A stretch of 64,000 nt of DNA. It comes from Lachnospiraceae bacterium Zagget2 (GTDB lineage: Bacteria > Bacillota > Clostridia > Lachnospirales > Lachnospiraceae). Shown piece after piece: positions 9,326-17,516 of this stretch. Location of the stretch: the NCBI GenBank assembly GCA_001941045.1, contig MSHD01000023.1:111588-175587 (forward strand), read 5' to 3'. Position 1 is the first letter of the stretch, and the number at the start of each line of letters is the position of its first letter. Under the pieces are notes generated by a model. It saw only the letters and a program-made list of their open reading frames with translations. It was not told the DNA's origin and did not search any database. Position numbers and translations under genes: made by a program.

Positions 9326-10510
9326 TCAGCCTATGTCGTTCCATTTTTTCGCGGCGATTTCCCGTTCGCGGGAGATATCGGCCCATTTGGGGAGCGTTTC
9401 CAGCTTTGCCGCGAGATCTTTCATAACCTCCGGAATCTGAATGGACTGCGGGCACATCTTCGCGCATTTTCCGCAGGAAAGGCAGGCGGATGGCTGCTTG
9501 TCCTCCGGCAGCAGTTCGAGACGCATGGATGTGGTGAAGGTCGGGGCGATGCGGAGCTCATTATAGACGGCAATCAGAGTCGGAATGTCGAGCCCCTGCG
9601 GACATTCCTCCGTGCAGTAGCGGCAGGCCGTGCAGGGAACGGAGTCTTTCATCCCCTCGGCGATGTCTAAGAGCACCTCTTTTTCCTCCCCGGAGAGCGG
9701 CTCTGGGGACTCGAAGGTGGCGATATTTTCCTGCATTTGTGTCAGATTGGACATACCGCTTAAGATTACGGTTACGCCGGGGATATCCTGAAGGAAACGG
9801 AATCCCCAGCCCGGGACGCTCTCATCTGCCCGAAGTGCTTTCAGTCGTGCCTCCTCCTTTTCACCCAGGCTGCACAATTTTCCACCGTGGACCGGCTCCA
9901 TGACCCAGATCGGAATGTTCCGCTCGTTCAGAAGCGCTACCTTTCCTTTGGCATCCTGCAGGGTCCAGTCGAGATAATTGAGCTGGATCTGGCAGAATTC
10001 CATGTCATCGCCGGCGATGTCGAGGAACTGTCGCAGTGCTTCCAGGCCGGCGTGGCTTGAAAAGCCCAGCTGGCGGATGCGCCCGAGTCTTTTCTGCTCC
10101 TTAAAATAATCCAGAATCTTCCATTTCGGATCAAGATAGGTAGCCATGGAAGACTCATTGACATTGTGCAGCAGATAGAAGTCAAAATAGTCTACCCCGC
10201 ATTTCCGAAGTTGATTCTCAAATATGGGGGCAGGTTCGTAGCTGGCGCTGATCTGATGCCCCGGAAATTTGGACGCGAGATACCAGGAGTCCCGGTTGTA
10301 GGCCGAGAGCGCTTTCCCGAGAGCGATCTCTGACTGTCCGTTGTGGTAGGGATAGGCGGTATCAAAATAGTTGACGCCGTGTTCGATGGCGTAAGCGGTC
10401 ATCTGAGCGAGCTGCGCCTCGTCGATCGTACCGTCTTCCTGCTGCGGCAGACGCATGGCGCCGAAGCCGAGCGCGGACAGCTTCATACCCTGAAATTCCC
10501 TGTAATACAT
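9326..10510 (-). CDS. Aldo/keto reductase with C-terminal 2x[4Fe-4S] ferredoxin domain
   Basis: Residues 1-275 form an aldo/keto reductase barrel with catalytic Asp50, Tyr55 and Lys81 (NYFDTAYPYH; YLASKFPG) and a YLLHNVN block carrying the His. Residues 290-360 bind two clusters: Cys293/296/299/303 and Cys343/346/349/353. This architecture is common in anaerobic Clostridia and suggests that the carbonyl-reducing or oxidising domain exchanges electrons with a low-potential carrier. The substrate is unknown. It is transcribed with trxA downstream; a promoter is visible upstream. Confidence 0.88.
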   Translation of the reverse strand: MYYREFQGMKLSALGFGAMRLPQQEDGTIDEAQLAQMTAYAIEHGVNYFDTAYPYHNGQSEIALGKALSAYNRDSWYLASKFPGHQISASYEPAPIFENQLRKCGVDYFDFYLLHNVNESSMATYLDPKWKILDYFKEQKRLGRIRQLGFSSHAGLEALRQFLDIAGDDMEFCQIQLNYLDWTLQDAKGKVALLNERNIPIWVMEPVHGGKLCSLGEKEEARLKALRADESVPGWGFRFLQDIPGVTVILSGMSNLTQMQENIATFESPEPLSGEEKEVLLDIAEGMKDSVPCTACRYCTEECPQGLDIPTLIAVYNELRIAPTFTTSMRLELLPEDKQPSACLSCGKCAKMCPQSIQIPEVMKDLAAKLETLPKWADISREREIAAKKWNDIG

Positions 10511-10551
10511 CGTTCGCTTCCTCCGTTTCTTCTGAAAACTTATCTCTTTAA

Positions 10552-10580
10552 AGTATAGCCTGAGCGGTCAAAAAGATCAA
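10552..10580 (-). promoter_or_regulatory. Promoter of the aldo/keto reductase-trxA operon
   Basis: On the minus strand TTGATC (10580-10575) and TATACT (10557-10552) are separated by 17 bases, about 40 bases before the ATG of the aldo/keto reductase. Confidence 0.5.
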
Positions 10581-10635
10581 GAGTGTGACAACTCCTACAC
10601 ATTCCGGGGCTATCATAATTCCTGAGGTGAGTGTG

Positions 10636-12129
10636 ATGACAGATATACTGATTGTGGAGGATGACAGGGCGATCTCGCATCTGATCGCGGGGACGCTGAA
10701 GCGCGAGGGATTCCGCTGCGTCTGCGCGATGGACGGCGAGGAGGGACTCGCGCGTTTCGATGAGAAAGCCTTTGACCTGGTGCTGCTGCTTCTGACGGCG
10801 ACGCTGTCCTTCGCGGAGTACTATACAGTGTCTTCCTCTTTTGAGAACGCGATGAGCCGGCAGACGGACGACGCTCTGCGGCAGCACCAGATCGTGAAAT
10901 ACGCGCTGCGCTCCAATCTCCTCACCATGCAGCGCAACAGCGCGCTGACGCAGGAGGCGGTGGAGGAGATGGCGGAGCAGACTGCGGAAAGCCTGTCGGT
11001 CACGCTGTCACTCACGGAGGCGGAGGAGAACGCGCAGACGGAGACTCTGGTCTACAGCATCTCGGAGACAGGCGTGTCTGCAGAAGAGGATGTCGGGGAA
11101 AACGGCGCGGAGAAAAGCCGGAAGATACTCACTGTCGTCAGCAGCTTTGCACAGGGAGAGCTCTCGCTCACGCTGCGAACGGAACAGGATATCTCGAATC
11201 TTTTTCAGGAGTCGGAGACGTTGCAGCAGAACTGTCAGCTGGTCTTTCTGGCAGTCGAGTGCATCGGGGCCGTGGCCGCTCTTTTGCTGACCTGGTACCT
11301 GACCAGGCCGGTGGGGCAGCTCGAGCGCGCGGCCAGCGCGTTTTCAGCAGGAGATTACGCGTCCCGGGCCACGGTCCGCTCAGGCGACGAGATCGGCGAC
11401 CTGGCGCGTAGCTTCAATGAGATGGCCGACTCCATGGAAGACAAGATCCAGAAGCTCGAGCTCTCCGCGCGGCAGAAGGAGAGCTTTACCGCGAGCTTTG
11501 CCCATGAGCTGAAGACGCCGATGACGAGCATCATCGGCTACGCTGACACGCTGTATCAGAAGGAGCTGCCGCAGGAGCAGGTGCGGGAGGCGGCGGGCTA
11601 TATTTTAAATGAGGGGCTGCGGCTGGAGGCGCTGTCCTTCAAGCTGATGGAGCTGTTCACGCTGGAGCGGCAGGATTATCTGCTGGAGGTCATGGAGGCG
11701 GGGACTGTGTTTCATGACGTGGAGCAGAGCTACGGGGAGGGCAGAGCGCGGGACGGCGTGGAGCTTTACTTCCTCTGTGAGCCGGGCTGTATCCGCATTG
11801 AATATGACCTCTTTAAGACTCTGTTGCTGAACCTGATCGACAATGCGCTGAAATCCGGCGGGAGCAGTGTGATGGTGCTGGGTCGCAGGAGCGGGAAGAA
11901 TTATCTGATCCAGGTGACGGACGACGGGCGCGGGATTCCGGCTTCGGAGATCTCCCGCATTACAGAAGCCTTCTACATGGTGGACAATTCCGGCCATGCT
12001 GACGCTGGGTATCCTGGCGTTGGGCGTTCTTCTGCCGCGGGCGCTGATCGGAGTACTGCGCGCCTCGTACAGCTGCAGGATCGGCGCGGTCGCTGCAGCG
12101 GAGGTGGAAGTCTACAGCGAGGAGTATGA
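10636..12129 (+). pseudogene. Response regulator-histidine kinase remnant joined by internal deletions
   Basis: The ATG at 10636 follows GAGGTGAG. Residues 1-50 are the start of an OmpR-type receiver (DILIVEDDRAIS... FDLVLL). At about base 10785, just before the expected phosphoacceptor Asp, the frame runs into the middle of a histidine kinase: an extracellular segment, a membrane helix (about 203-223), HAMP, the H box with His290 (FAHELKTPMTS), the N box (LLLNLIDNALKS) and the first G box (DDGRGIP). After FYMVDNS (about base 11990) the frame enters unrelated sequence over the start of the next gene, so the second G box is missing. Two deletions explain the structure. The product lacks the receiver Asp, the DNA-binding domain and part of the ATP site and is unlikely to signal. 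Confidence 0.75.
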
Positions 12130-12793
12130 GACAAACCGGAGCACGCTTCTGAAGTCTATCCGTCAGCTGCAGGGCATCAACGAGGAATATGGGATTGCCT
12201 GGGAGTATGAGATGGAAACGGTATATGACGGCAATATCGCGATTTATGACAGCGCATCGGCGATCAATTCTTCAGATCCTGCAGATTATGACGCGGATGT
12301 GCAGATTCAGCCCGGTCTCTGGACCGACCGGCAGCGGGCACTTTATTCCGCCGGATATGGACAGCTGGGGAGTTTTCTCTATGCCTGGGACAGCGTCGTC
12401 GCCGTATCGCTGCTGGACGAGTCGGGCAGCAGCTGGTTGCTGCGGGACACGGACCCGAGTGCGGACATTCTGCTGGGCGGTCTTGAGGCCGGGGAGAATC
12501 AGGTGATTTTTGACCTGAGCACCGGCGTGCCGCTCTGCCTGACACTTTCACTCGATGAGGTGGAAATCGCGGACGCGGAGGAATTCTGCGGGAATATGCT
12601 TTCGGCTTACGGTCAGTTTGTCGGTGTCAGCTTTTCCGAGAGCATTGAACAGCGAGAGAATGTAGGAAAACAGTTACAGTATTACTATGTGCAGTCGGAG
12701 AGCACGGACGGCACGTTCCAGATAATGGGGGACGTGTACTTTGACCTGGACAGCGATACGCTGTGGCTCTGCCTGTTCCTTGAGGAGACGTAA
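11996..12793 (+). CDS. Membrane-anchored protein of unknown function downstream of the sensor kinase remnant
   Basis: I do not recognise the 265-residue product. An N-terminal hydrophobic stretch (LGILALGVLLP, residues about 4-14) suggests a signal anchor; the rest is acidic, with Asp/Ser/Gly-rich segments, and looks extracytoplasmic. It overlaps the kinase remnant in another frame, and the deletion at about 11990 may have removed its original upstream region or first codons, so the true start is uncertain. Its place after a two-component pair suggests an accessory or target membrane protein of that system; this is only context. Confidence 0.55.
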   Translation: MLTLGILALGVLLPRALIGVLRASYSCRIGAVAAAEVEVYSEEYETNRSTLLKSIRQLQGINEEYGIAWEYEMETVYDGNIAIYDSASAINSSDPADYDADVQIQPGLWTDRQRALYSAGYGQLGSFLYAWDSVVAVSLLDESGSSWLLRDTDPSADILLGGLEAGENQVIFDLSTGVPLCLTLSLDEVEIADAEEFCGNMLSAYGQFVGVSFSESIEQRENVGKQLQYYYVQSESTDGTFQIMGDVYFDLDSDTLWLCLFLEET

Positions 12794-12971
12794 AAGTCTG
12801 TGATGTCACAGATTTTACTTGTTGCACACAGCTTTTTGCCGCGATGTTTCCCGAATTGCCTGATGTTCGATAAAATTTATCTGGTTGTGACAGTTTTGAC
12901 ACAACTTGTCCAGAGACAGGAGGCAAAGACCTGCTATTCTGTAAGCAACAGTACAGAAAGCAGGTATTTTT

Positions 12972-13889
12972 ATGGAGCAGGAGAGCAGAGCATATGAGAA
13001 AAAACGCAGGAAGATTCGTCAGATGAGGCAGCAGCGAAGGAGAACGAAAAGAAAGCTCATGCTGGCCATGTTTTCCTTTGCCGTTCTGGTATTTTTCCTG
13101 GCAGGGAAAATGTTGTATGGTATCGGACAGGCGTTTGCCACGGAAAGCGGTATACCAAAGCGGACGGACGACGTTGACGGTTTTCCCGCAGAGACCAGAT
13201 CGAACGATGCGGGGGCACTGGTACTGGATGACGAACTGAGCGACGAGGAAAAAGAAAGCTATATTCAGGAGCATTCCTGGCTCTACACGGAGGATTTGCT
13301 GGAGCTTCTCGAAAAAAATGAGGAGACGCTGGATTACGTCTATTATTATCCGGAGTTATTTGGAGCGAAGCAGGAGATCGACCTTCGCGAGGAGGCGGAA
13401 GGCGAGACGCTTCCGCTGCTGTTGCAGTGGGACGCGCGCTGGGGCTATGCCTCCGGCGACGGCCTGATCGGCTACACCGGCTGCGCGCCGACCTGCCTCT
13501 CCATGGTGGCGCTCTATCTGACGGGTGAGGCCGACTATACGCCCTTTTACATTGCAGAATATGCGGAGAAAAACGGCTACTATATCTCCGGCAACGGTAC
13601 GGACTGGTCGCTGATCAACAGCGGTTGTCTGGCCTTTGGAATACAGTCGGAGGAGCAGCCGCTCGACGAGGACAGCATGAAGGCAGCGCTGGACGCGGGC
13701 CACCCGCTCGTCTGCTCCATGCGGGCAGGCGATTTCACAGACCGGGGGCATTTCATCGTATTGACGGGATACACGGATGAGGGCTTCACCCTGAATGATC
13801 CGAACAGCGTGAAGAACAGCGGCCGCGTCTGGAGCTATGAGGAGCTGGCGTGGCAGATACGGAAGATCTGGAAGTTTTCGGCGGCCTGA
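12972..13889 (+). CDS. C39-like (papain-fold) peptidase family membrane-anchored protein
   Basis: A 305-residue protein with a very basic N-terminus, one membrane segment (about 33-52) and an extracellular C39-like domain. The domain has QWDARWGY, the nucleophile Cys171 in GCAPTC, a His in RGHFIVLTGY (about 260) and NDPNSVKN near the end, matching the Cys/His/Asn-Asp pattern of the Peptidase_C39_2 family. Members are poorly characterised cysteine peptidases or cell-wall enzymes. The 180 bases upstream hold a small hairpin at 12795-12812 and a GTTGTG...CACAAC inverted repeat near 12885-12906, which could be an operator. Whether it belonged to the broken two-component regulon is unknown. Confidence 0.78.
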   Translation: MEQESRAYEKKRRKIRQMRQQRRRTKRKLMLAMFSFAVLVFFLAGKMLYGIGQAFATESGIPKRTDDVDGFPAETRSNDAGALVLDDELSDEEKESYIQEHSWLYTEDLLELLEKNEETLDYVYYYPELFGAKQEIDLREEAEGETLPLLLQWDARWGYASGDGLIGYTGCAPTCLSMVALYLTGEADYTPFYIAEYAEKNGYYISGNGTDWSLINSGCLAFGIQSEEQPLDEDSMKAALDAGHPLVCSMRAGDFTDRGHFIVLTGYTDEGFTLNDPNSVKNSGRVWSYEELAWQIRKIWKFSAA

Positions 13890-13934
13890 CAGTGAAGAGA
13901 GGGACCGCCTTAATTTACTTAAAAGTAATTTACT

Positions 13935-14002
13935 TGAAAGTTAATTAAGAACTTTCAGAAGATGTCAAATGTCTTGCAATTTCAGTGCGGGTTTATTAGA
14001 AT
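13935..14002 (+). promoter_or_regulatory. Promoter with upstream inverted repeat before the HipA-like gene
   Basis: TTGCAA (13974-13979) and TAGAAT (13997-14002) are 17 bases apart. Upstream, TGAAAGTT (13935-13942) and AACTTTCA (13950-13957) form a perfect 8-base inverted repeat with a 7-base spacer, suitable for a dimeric repressor. The region is much more A/T-rich than its surroundings. Confidence 0.5.
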
Positions 14003-14034
14003 AAACGAAAGAGAGGACGGATAGGAAGGAAGCT

Positions 14035-15195
14035 ATGAGTAATATTTACAGCCTGCGTATTTATGATACAGAACTGATGCGGTTTTCCATGGGGAAAAAG
14101 GGTTTGGCGGGGCTTGTTGTCGACATTCTTTCGATTCATGAGGAATTTTCACACCTTATGCCTCTTGATATGGAATGCACAAATGAGGGCGTTATTAAAT
14201 GGCTGGAAAGGCGGGTTATCCCGAAAAACCGTACCTTTGTCGATGAAATCCTGAAGACTTTGGGACTTTCCCATAACGATACGAAAGGCATTATCGATGT
14301 TTGTAAGGGTCTGTCTCTCAATGACAGTTACTGGATTGTGCCAGATGGCTTTGAGGGTACGTTCTCCCAGTATAATCTATATGAAAACCGCTTTTCTGAA
14401 ATGCTGGCGTTGGTTGCATATACAGGTGCAGGGCAGAGCGGGCAGGCATTTACGACATCGCCGGAACTTACCACGAACGGTATGTTGCCGAAAGCATGGC
14501 GATTTTTAGAAGGCGATGGTATTTACCTTTACAAAGGCGGAACTTCAGGGGCTTCTAATACGGGTCGGGAACCTTACTGTGAATATTATGCGTCACAGGT
14601 GGCGGAAGCGATGAAACTCAATGCCGTACACTATGATATTGAAAACTGGAAAGGAATCACTGCTTCTAAATGCGCCTTGTTTACCAGTGTGGATGTGTCC
14701 TTTATTCCTGTTGGTCGGATTGTCCGTACAGGTGGTATACAGGCCTGCCTCGATTATTATGACAGGCTTGGCAGCGACTTTGCTGAGCAGATTCGCAGTA
14801 TGCTTGTATTTGATGCTCTTATTTATAACGAGGATAGACACTTTGGCAATTTTGGCGTGCTGAGAGATAACCATACAGGCAGGATTATCGCCCCGGCCCC
14901 GATTTTTGATAATGGACTTTCCCTGTTCTGCTTTGCTGGCCGCGAGGATATTCCCAACCTTGCTGAGTATGCGAAAACCAGGACGACTCCTTACGGTGTA
15001 ACTTATGAGGAGGTATGCATGGAAGTCATGGGTGCAAAACAAAAGGAACAGTTGCGCCGTGTATTGGATTTTCGCTTCAGGCGACATCCTTCTATCAATC
15101 TTCCGGAGGAGCATTTACAGGCGATTGAAAAAGTGATCAGAAGCCGTGTCCGTGAATTGTTGTCCATTCCCACGAATGAGGAGATGCTGCCGTGA
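14035..15195 (+). CDS. HipA-like serine/threonine kinase, orphan
   Basis: A 386-residue HipA-family kinase. The catalytic loop reads YNEDRHFGNF with Asp267 and Asn272, and a metal-binding Asp292 lies in IFDNG. HipA toxins phosphorylate targets such as glutamyl-tRNA synthetase, but many HipA-like proteins have other or unknown roles. No HipB-type HTH antitoxin is encoded beside it; the next gene is a metallophosphoesterase starting four bases before its stop. The coding sequence is visibly more A/T-rich than the flanking genes, a sign of recent gain. Toxin function is therefore uncertain. Confidence 0.72.
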   Translation: MSNIYSLRIYDTELMRFSMGKKGLAGLVVDILSIHEEFSHLMPLDMECTNEGVIKWLERRVIPKNRTFVDEILKTLGLSHNDTKGIIDVCKGLSLNDSYWIVPDGFEGTFSQYNLYENRFSEMLALVAYTGAGQSGQAFTTSPELTTNGMLPKAWRFLEGDGIYLYKGGTSGASNTGREPYCEYYASQVAEAMKLNAVHYDIENWKGITASKCALFTSVDVSFIPVGRIVRTGGIQACLDYYDRLGSDFAEQIRSMLVFDALIYNEDRHFGNFGVLRDNHTGRIIAPAPIFDNGLSLFCFAGREDIPNLAEYAKTRTTPYGVTYEEVCMEVMGAKQKEQLRRVLDFRFRRHPSINLPEEHLQAIEKVIRSRVRELLSIPTNEEMLP

Positions 15196-15812
15196 GATAC
15201 TATATCGCCGACCCGCATTTTTTCCATGAGGGCCTGAATACGAAGATGGATCGCCGGGGTTTCGCGGATGCGGAAGAGATGAATACTTACATGCTCCGAA
15301 AGTGGAATGAAAAGGTGAGTAAGAAAGACGAGGTGATTATCCTCGGCGATCTGTCATGGGGAAAGGCGGAGGAGACAAACGAACTCCTGGAAAAGATGCA
15401 TGGGCGCCTTTTCCTGATACAGGGAAATCATGACCGTTTTCTGCGGAATAAAGCCTATAACGCAGAGCGCTTCGAATGGATTCTGCCTTATAAGGAGATG
15501 CACGACAATGGGCGGAAGGTGGTGCTCTGCCATTATCCGATTATGTGCTACAACGGGCAGTATCGTCTGACCAAAAAGGGAAATCCAAAAGTATATATGC
15601 TCTACGGGCATGTTCACGACACAATGGATCAGCGCCTGATCGAACAGTTTCAGGAGATCACGCGTTCCACGATCCATGAGGATCCGGACGGAGAGAAAAG
15701 ACCGGTTCCGTCCAATATGATCAACTGCTTCTGCATGTATTCGGATTATACGCCGCTCACGCTGGACGAATGGATTGAGTGCGACCGCAGAAGGAGAGGC
15801 GCTGCTCCCTGA
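15192..15812 (+). CDS. Calcineurin-like metallophosphoesterase
   Basis: A 206-residue protein with the dimetal phosphoesterase motifs in order: ADPHFFHE at the N-terminus, LGDLSWG, QGNHDRF, CHYPIM and YGHVHD. It overlaps the HipA-like kinase by four bases (ATGA), so both are translated from one mRNA. A phosphatase coupled to a kinase could oppose it, but these enzymes also act on nucleotides or nucleic acids and the substrate cannot be read from the sequence. It ends one base from the convergent DtxR/MntR gene. Confidence 0.85.
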   Translation: MRYYIADPHFFHEGLNTKMDRRGFADAEEMNTYMLRKWNEKVSKKDEVIILGDLSWGKAEETNELLEKMHGRLFLIQGNHDRFLRNKAYNAERFEWILPYKEMHDNGRKVVLCHYPIMCYNGQYRLTKKGNPKVYMLYGHVHDTMDQRLIEQFQEITRSTIHEDPDGEKRPVPSNMINCFCMYSDYTPLTLDEWIECDRRRRGAAP

Positions 15813-15813
15813 G

Positions 15814-16191
15814 TTAAGTGTTAATGAGGGATGAACTGGTGAGCGCCTTGATCTTTTCAAAGCTCTCGTCGCTGATGACGTGCTCCATGCGGCACGCATC
15901 TTTTTTTGCCACCTCCTCACTGACGCCGATGGACATCAGAAACTGTGAGATGGTCAGGTGACGCTCATAGATCTTCAGCGCGATCGACAGGCCGGAGCCG
16001 GTAAGAATCAGGTTCCCATGGTCGTCAAGTGCGACGAAGCCATTTTCGCGCAGGCGCTTCATCGCGACGCTGATGCTGGGCTTGCTGTAGCCGAAATAAT
16101 TCGCAACGTCGATGGAACGTACATTTCCAAGCTTTCTGGATAAGACCAGGATCGCTTCCAGATAATCTTCCGGGGATTCCTGCATTTTCAT
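15814..16191 (-). CDS. DtxR/MntR-family metal-dependent repressor
   Basis: A 125-residue protein with an N-terminal winged HTH (SIDVANYFGYSKPSISVAMKRL) and a dimerisation domain; there is no SH3 domain, as in MntR. Candidate metal ligands are Asp9, Glu12, His78, Cys100, Glu103 and His104. The DACRMEH segment places Cys where MntR has Glu99, which resembles the Fe-responsive DtxR/IdeR site. Mn or Fe specificity is therefore unclear. No metal transporter is adjacent. The ATG at 16191 is the only good start. Confidence 0.87.
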   Translation of the reverse strand: MKMQESPEDYLEAILVLSRKLGNVRSIDVANYFGYSKPSISVAMKRLRENGFVALDDHGNLILTGSGLSIALKIYERHLTISQFLMSIGVSEEVAKKDACRMEHVISDESFEKIKALTSSSLINT

Positions 16192-16343
16192 GGTATTTAA
16201 CCTCTATCTTATAATTTAGAAAAGTCGATTGTTTCGTGGTTTTTTTAGTATACTATACGCCCTGAAAAAATGCAAATGAACTTCAAGCGGCTTAATACAG
16301 GACATGTTTTAAGGGAAAGATAAAGAGAAAGGGGAAATAATGC

Positions 16344-16382
16344 TTGATTTTCCCTTAAAATTAGTTATAATTTAAGGGAAAA
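16344..16382 (+). promoter_or_regulatory. Promoter with embedded inverted repeat before the Fic gene
   Basis: TTGATT (16344-16349) and TATAAT (16366-16371) are 16 bases apart. TTTTCCCTTAAA (16348-16359) and TTTAAGGGAAAA (16371-16382) form a perfect 12-base inverted repeat that overlaps both boxes, as expected for a repressor operator. A further TTTTAAGGG half site lies at 16307-16315. Confidence 0.65.
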
Positions 16383-16394
16383 TGGAGGGAAAAG

Positions 16395-17441
16395 ATGAGA
16401 GAGTTCAATTATGAAAGTATTAAAGAGCGAAAGTGGGACTCAGAGATTCTGGGACTGATCGCAGCGATTTATAAAGAAGTCGGAAAGCAGGAATTATATC
16501 TGAAACAGCGTCCGGAAGAGCTGGAGAAACTGATCGAGATTGCGAAAATACAAAGCACGGAGGCATCGAATGCGATAGAAGGGATCGTCACAACAAGCAC
16601 CAGAGTGAGGCAGCTTGTCGAAGAAAAAACCACGCCGAAAAACAGAGACGAGCAGGAGATAGCAGGTTATCGTGATGTGCTGAATCTGATCCATGAAAGT
16701 TTTGATGTGATACCAATTACGAGAAATTACATTTTGCAGATGCATAAAATCATGTACAGTCATATGAATAATCCTATGGCTGGAAAGACGAAAAATGTTC
16801 AGAACTATATCAGCGCCACCTGGCCGGATGGACATGTAGAAACTTTGTTCACGCCGATGGCACCCTATGAGACTCCGGAAGCGCTTGACAGGATTTGTGA
16901 GGAGTATAATCGGGTGATTGGGAACGCGGCGATAGAGCCGCTTCTTGTGATCCCTGTCTTTATTCATGATTTTCTGTGTATTCATCCGTTTAATGATGGA
17001 AATGGGAGAATGAGCCGGCTGCTGACAACCCTTCTGCTGTATCGAAACCAGTTTTATATAGGGAAATATATTTCCTTGGAAGCTAAAATTGCGAAGGATA
17101 AAGATTTATATTACGACGCTTTGCAGAGATCGCAGCATGGCTGGCATGAGGGACAGGAGGACGCAGAAGCTTTTATCAAGTATATTCTGGGTATTATATT
17201 ATCTGCCTATCGGGATTTTGAAGACCGCTTTTCTCTTGTAGAGACAAAACTCCCTGCTATTGAAATGGTGCGAAGGGCGAGTACGTATAAGATCGGCAGA
17301 TTCACAAAACAGGACATTCGGGAGCTCTGTCCCTCGCTTAGTGTCAGTTCGATTGAAGGTTCATTGCGCAAGCTGGTAGAATCCGGTGAACTGGCCCGTG
17401 AGGGGGTTGGAAAAGCGACTTTTTATTATCATTTGAAGTAA
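16395..17441 (+). CDS. Fic-family AMP transferase with N-terminal inhibitory motif and C-terminal winged helix
   Basis: A 348-residue Fic protein. The active site HPFNDGNGRMSR begins at His197. An inhibitory motif S58-N-A-I-E62-G63 (pattern [S/T]xxxE[G/N]) lies N-terminal to it, making this a class II, self-inhibited Fic enzyme. The last 70 residues look like a winged helix (FTKQDIRELC... SSIEGSLRKLVESGEL). Such proteins transfer AMP or another NMP to protein hydroxyls. The gene is more A/T-rich than its neighbours and sits between two copies of a TTTTAAGGGAAAGA leader, suggesting insertion next to the VWA gene. The winged helix may bind the repeated CCCTTAAA boxes; that is inference. Confidence 0.87.
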   Translation: MREFNYESIKERKWDSEILGLIAAIYKEVGKQELYLKQRPEELEKLIEIAKIQSTEASNAIEGIVTTSTRVRQLVEEKTTPKNRDEQEIAGYRDVLNLIHESFDVIPITRNYILQMHKIMYSHMNNPMAGKTKNVQNYISATWPDGHVETLFTPMAPYETPEALDRICEEYNRVIGNAAIEPLLVIPVFIHDFLCIHPFNDGNGRMSRLLTTLLLYRNQFYIGKYISLEAKIAKDKDLYYDALQRSQHGWHEGQEDAEAFIKYILGIILSAYRDFEDRFSLVETKLPAIEMVRRASTYKIGRFTKQDIRELCPSLSVSSIEGSLRKLVESGELAREGVGKATFYYHLK

Positions 17442-17464
17442 AATGCCCTTATTCTGAAATGATA

Positions 17465-17491
17465 CCCTTAAAATAATGGCTGTTTTAAGGG
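17465..17491 (+). promoter_or_regulatory. Inverted repeat operator before the VWA-MoxR operon
   Basis: CCCTTAAAA (17465-17473) and TTTTAAGGG (17483-17491) form a perfect 9-base inverted repeat 26 bases before the ATG at 17517. It has the same core as the repeat in front of the Fic gene, and the following purine-rich leader also matches the leader upstream of the Fic gene. Confidence 0.55.
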
Positions 17492-17516
17492 AAAGAACAA
17501 AAAGAAAGGGAAAATC

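Noticed and set aside
10585..10635. Upstream ATG-like start for the two-component remnant
   Set aside because: The receiver domain begins at the ATG at 10636, which has a ribosome site; the extra 17 residues are atypical.
12795..12812. CRP-like palindrome CTGTGATGTCACAG
   Set aside because: It lies just after a stop codon and is followed by T-rich sequence, so a weak terminator is more likely; no promoter is next to it.
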